From Mugil cephalus (Eukaryota > Chordata > Actinopteri > Mugiliformes > Mugilidae): a stretch of 64,000 bases of DNA. Below, piece after piece: positions 61,959 through 64,000 of the stretch (position 1 is the stretch's first letter; every line of letters begins with the position of its first letter). The translations under genes and the position numbers were made by a program. The stretch lies in contig NC_061782.1 of assembly GCF_022458985.1 (NCBI RefSeq), positions 10,433,672-10,497,671 on the forward strand, in the 5' to 3' direction. Below the pieces are notes generated by a model that saw only the letters and a program-made list of their open reading frames with translations, was not told the DNA's origin and searched no databases.

Positions 61959-62159
61959 GCTAAGTGTTCTATAAGGAAGCAGGAAACACACAGAGAGGTC
62001 AGCCGGAGGGACAAGCTGTGTTTCTGCTTAAAGAAAGCTGATGAGGAAGTAGCCTTCAGTCACGATTTGAGACTAAAATAGATGAAATGCGCAGCAAATA
62101 CGTTTAAATGATAATAATAATAATAATTAATATTTAAAATCCAAAACCATTTAATGTTC

Positions 62160-62355
62160 TTTAAAAAACAAAACTCGACTTTTCCTGACGAGCGTGAAAG
62201 CCACTAATCACACCTTTCTGCGCATGCTTGATGGTAATTAGCGTCACCTGTGTGTGAACTTCCAGCTAAACTGTGAATTGTTTTGTCGTTTATCATGTGT
62301 CCAAACTGCTGGAAGCCCTTTGTCATCCGACCCCCATTACTTTTCCCACAGGAAC
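62160..62355 (+). promoter_or_regulatory. gtf2a1l: Presumed GTF2A1L promoter / 5'UTR
   Basis: DNA just upstream of the first ATG. There is no strong CpG island or TATA box. It ends in TTTTCCCACAG, which resembles a 3' splice site. It could be a short promoter region, or intron reaching back to an exon not recognised here. Confidence 0.35.
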
Positions 62356-63837
62356 ATGCTGACCAACACAGGTCCAGTGGTAAGCAACGCTATATTTTAG
62401 CTAATTTAGCTGTGTTGTGTATGCGTTAGCCTACTGTACACTGTATAAATGTGAGGGAGCCTAATTAAATGCTGTCCCGAAAACTCTTTATATACAGTAA
62501 GAGGCTTTTTTGTTCTGAGCTGCAAGCTATTTGTCTGGCATTTTAATTCGCAAGTTGTGGAGCCAAAAGCCCATTCAAAAAATGTTCAATTACGACGGTC
62601 TGCTGTTTTAAACCCATAATCCCTATGACTTTATTGGCTCCTTTTGGTTCCTTAAAAACCTGCCAGATTTTTTCTTTCTTTTTTTTTTCGCTTTTTGTTT
62701 TAAATTTACTACGCAAGTCACAAACATTTAATCTTTTTCGAGAATGGCAGCTTCACTAAGAATACTGCTACTACTGCAAGATATTAACATCATCAGCCAC
62801 ATTAAAACCACGGATGGGTGAAGTAAATAACTTCTTCATCTTGTGACAATACAATGTTCTGCTGAGAAACTTGGATTTCAGGAGGAAGTTACTTAGACCC
62901 ACCTAGAACCCCCCCCCACCCTCGCAACAACACTTCTTGATTGCAGCAGCCACCCCCAGCAGGATGCAGGCTGACACAGACACACATACAACAATGGTTT
63001 AGGAACAACTCAAAGAAACATGCAAAACATCACAAGGTGATGATCTGGCCTCCGAATTCACTAGGTCCCAAACTGATCAAGAATCTGTGGGATGCACTGG
63101 ACCAGGCCAGATCCACATAAGCCCCTCCCCTGGTGGTCATAATGTTATTCCTGGTCGGATTTCTAAAACTTGGCGACATAGAAAAGTCGGATTTTTGAAT
63201 GGAGCTTGGTGTGTTGCCTCTGACGTGCAGTTTCTGTAAACGACTGCAGGCCAAACTCTACCTGTCCATCATCGATGATGTGATTGACAGCATGAGGGAG
63301 CTCTTCTTGGACGAAGGGCTTGAAGACCGCGTCCTCGACGACTTAAGACATGTGAGTTTTATTTATATATTTACCCTTTTTTCTACATATAACCCCAGCG
63401 TATCTAGTATTCATTTACAGCAAAGTTTAGCGAGGAAGTCGTGAAGCACAACAGGGAGACGTACTGCTGTGTGTTCTGCTGTGCAGCTCTGGGAGTCAAA
63501 GATGATGCAGTCAAAAGCAATGGAAGACTTTAGGAAAAACAATATCAACTCGTCCAACTTCGTGCTCCAGCTTCCCGCCAGCTACAGTCAGACTGATCAG
63601 GAACTCACAGGTAACCCAGCAGAGATATACCTGCATAATAACAAACCACCAACAGTCCTTTAGTTATTACTGCAGCTCGTCAAGCTTGCAGTATATTTAA
63701 AGCGCGTCATCTTAAATTCAGAAAATCCCTGTTTCTGTGTATGTGCATCAATGGTTTAATCACCTGCTTTGCTGTGATTTGTGCTCCCAGCCTCTGTGAT
63801 CCCTGCGAGTCAGAATATCCACAGCTTCCCAGTCAAG
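62356..63837 (+). CDS. gtf2a1l: TFIIA alpha/beta-like factor, N-terminal exons (partial)
   Basis: GTF2A1L (ALF) is the germ-cell-enriched paralogue of the TFIIA large subunit, which stabilises TBP on promoters. Exons are 62356-62379, 63250-63351, 63487-63610 and probably 63791-63837; the gene continues off the right edge. The short first exon (MLTNTGPV) leads into the TFIIA helical N-domain, AKLYLSIIDDVIDSMRELFL then LEDRVLDDLRH, LWESKMMQSKAMEDF and FVLQLPASYS. The segment QSKAMEDF...LQLP and the ASVIPA motif fit ALF better than GTF2A1. The position beside STON1 agrees. Exon 4 seems to end at a GC donor (AAG/GCGAGT, GC at 63838-63839), since no good GT donor precedes the in-frame TAA at 63898-63900. 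An acceptor-like CCCACAG ends four bases before the first ATG, so an upstream noncoding exon is possible. Confidence 0.88.
62906..63165 (+). mobile_element. Degraded Tc1-like transposon remnant in GTF2A1L intron 1
   Basis: The DNA reads like the end of a Tc1/mariner-type element: a CCAGCAGGATGCAGGCTGAC phrase, a decayed transposase tail (63046-63120), then GGTGGTCATAATGTTAT near 63132, a phrase I recall close to the terminus of such fish elements. The right terminal repeat is incomplete, and the left end is not found. Confidence 0.65.
63046..63120 (+). pseudogene. Tc1-type transposase C-terminal fragment (dead)
   Basis: The frame gives WPPNSLGPKLIKNLWDALDQ then ARST and a stop. In Tc1 transposases this place reads WPxxSPDLNPIExLW and carries the last catalytic acidic residue. 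Here the Asp of the SPDLNP segment is lost and the Glu position is Lys, so the fragment is inactive. Confidence 0.65.
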
Positions 63838-64000
63838 GCGAGTGTCTGCAAGATCATGATCACCTCCTTGTGTTCATATGACTCTTTTATATTTCAGTAA
63901 ATCACACCTAAAAACTAACTTTTGTGTGCCTTGAAATTATGCATTTATGCAAATCAGTCATATTTTGTCAAATGTAAACATAAAAAAAAAGAAGTTGTTA

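Larger units (their letters stand above)
59171..62355. other. Intergenic region between STON1 and GTF2A1L
   Basis: 3.2 kb with short meaningless frames only. It holds a repeat fragment (60405-60495), poly-T/A runs (61517-61530, 61627-61644), a Z-DNA-prone tract (61842-61958) and, at its end, the presumed GTF2A1L promoter. Confidence 0.55.

Noticed and set aside
62356..63837. GTF2A1 rather than GTF2A1L
   Set aside because: No His/Gln-rich stretch follows the N-domain; QSKAMEDF, LQLP and ASVIPA match the ALF type, and STON1 is adjacent.

Overview
This 64 kb window is nuclear DNA from a ray-finned fish, most likely a percomorph teleost. The evidence is intron-split genes with GT-AG boundaries, modest intron sizes, dense microsatellites and several interspersed repeats of a familiar teleost type. 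Five protein genes are recognisable, in the same order and orientation as I recall for human chromosome 2p16: FBXO11 (minus), then FOXN2, PPP1R21, STON1 and GTF2A1L (all plus). FBXO11 runs off the left edge and GTF2A1L off the right edge. The middle three are complete, and I could join every coding exon in phase.

Layout. 51-3060: first three coding exons of FBXO11, with its promoter just above 3060. 3.3-15.4 kb: intergenic DNA with old repeats and no convincing gene. 15.4-15.8 kb: CpG-rich FOXN2 promoter and probable untranslated first exon. 15.8-25.5 kb: large FOXN2 first intron. 25.5-30.7 kb: five FOXN2 coding exons encoding a 410-residue forkhead factor, followed by a long 3'UTR to about 34.0 kb. 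34-35.6 kb: a short intergenic stretch with two long TATC microsatellites. 35.6-48.7 kb: PPP1R21 in 22 coding exons (785 residues). 50.9-51.1 kb: probable STON1 promoter and first exon. 51.1-55.9 kb: STON1 intron 1, which holds a degenerate tandem repeat. 55.9-58.2 kb: STON1 coding exons (702 residues). 62.3-64.0 kb: first four coding exons of GTF2A1L.

The genes are not an operon and work separately: a ubiquitin-ligase substrate receptor, a transcription factor, an endosomal FERRY-complex scaffold, a clathrin-adaptor-like protein and a TFIIA-like subunit. The one likely functional link is between STON1 and GTF2A1L. In mammals they make a read-through fusion, and the exon phases here would permit the same fusion. 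I found no wholly new protein system. The less ordinary items are a nested transposon in PPP1R21, a fold-back element in FOXN2, a decayed Tc1-like transposase in GTF2A1L, an NPF motif in the fish stonin-1, an apparently inverted degenerate minisatellite, and clusters of GCTAA/TTAGC and RFX-type motifs near promoters.
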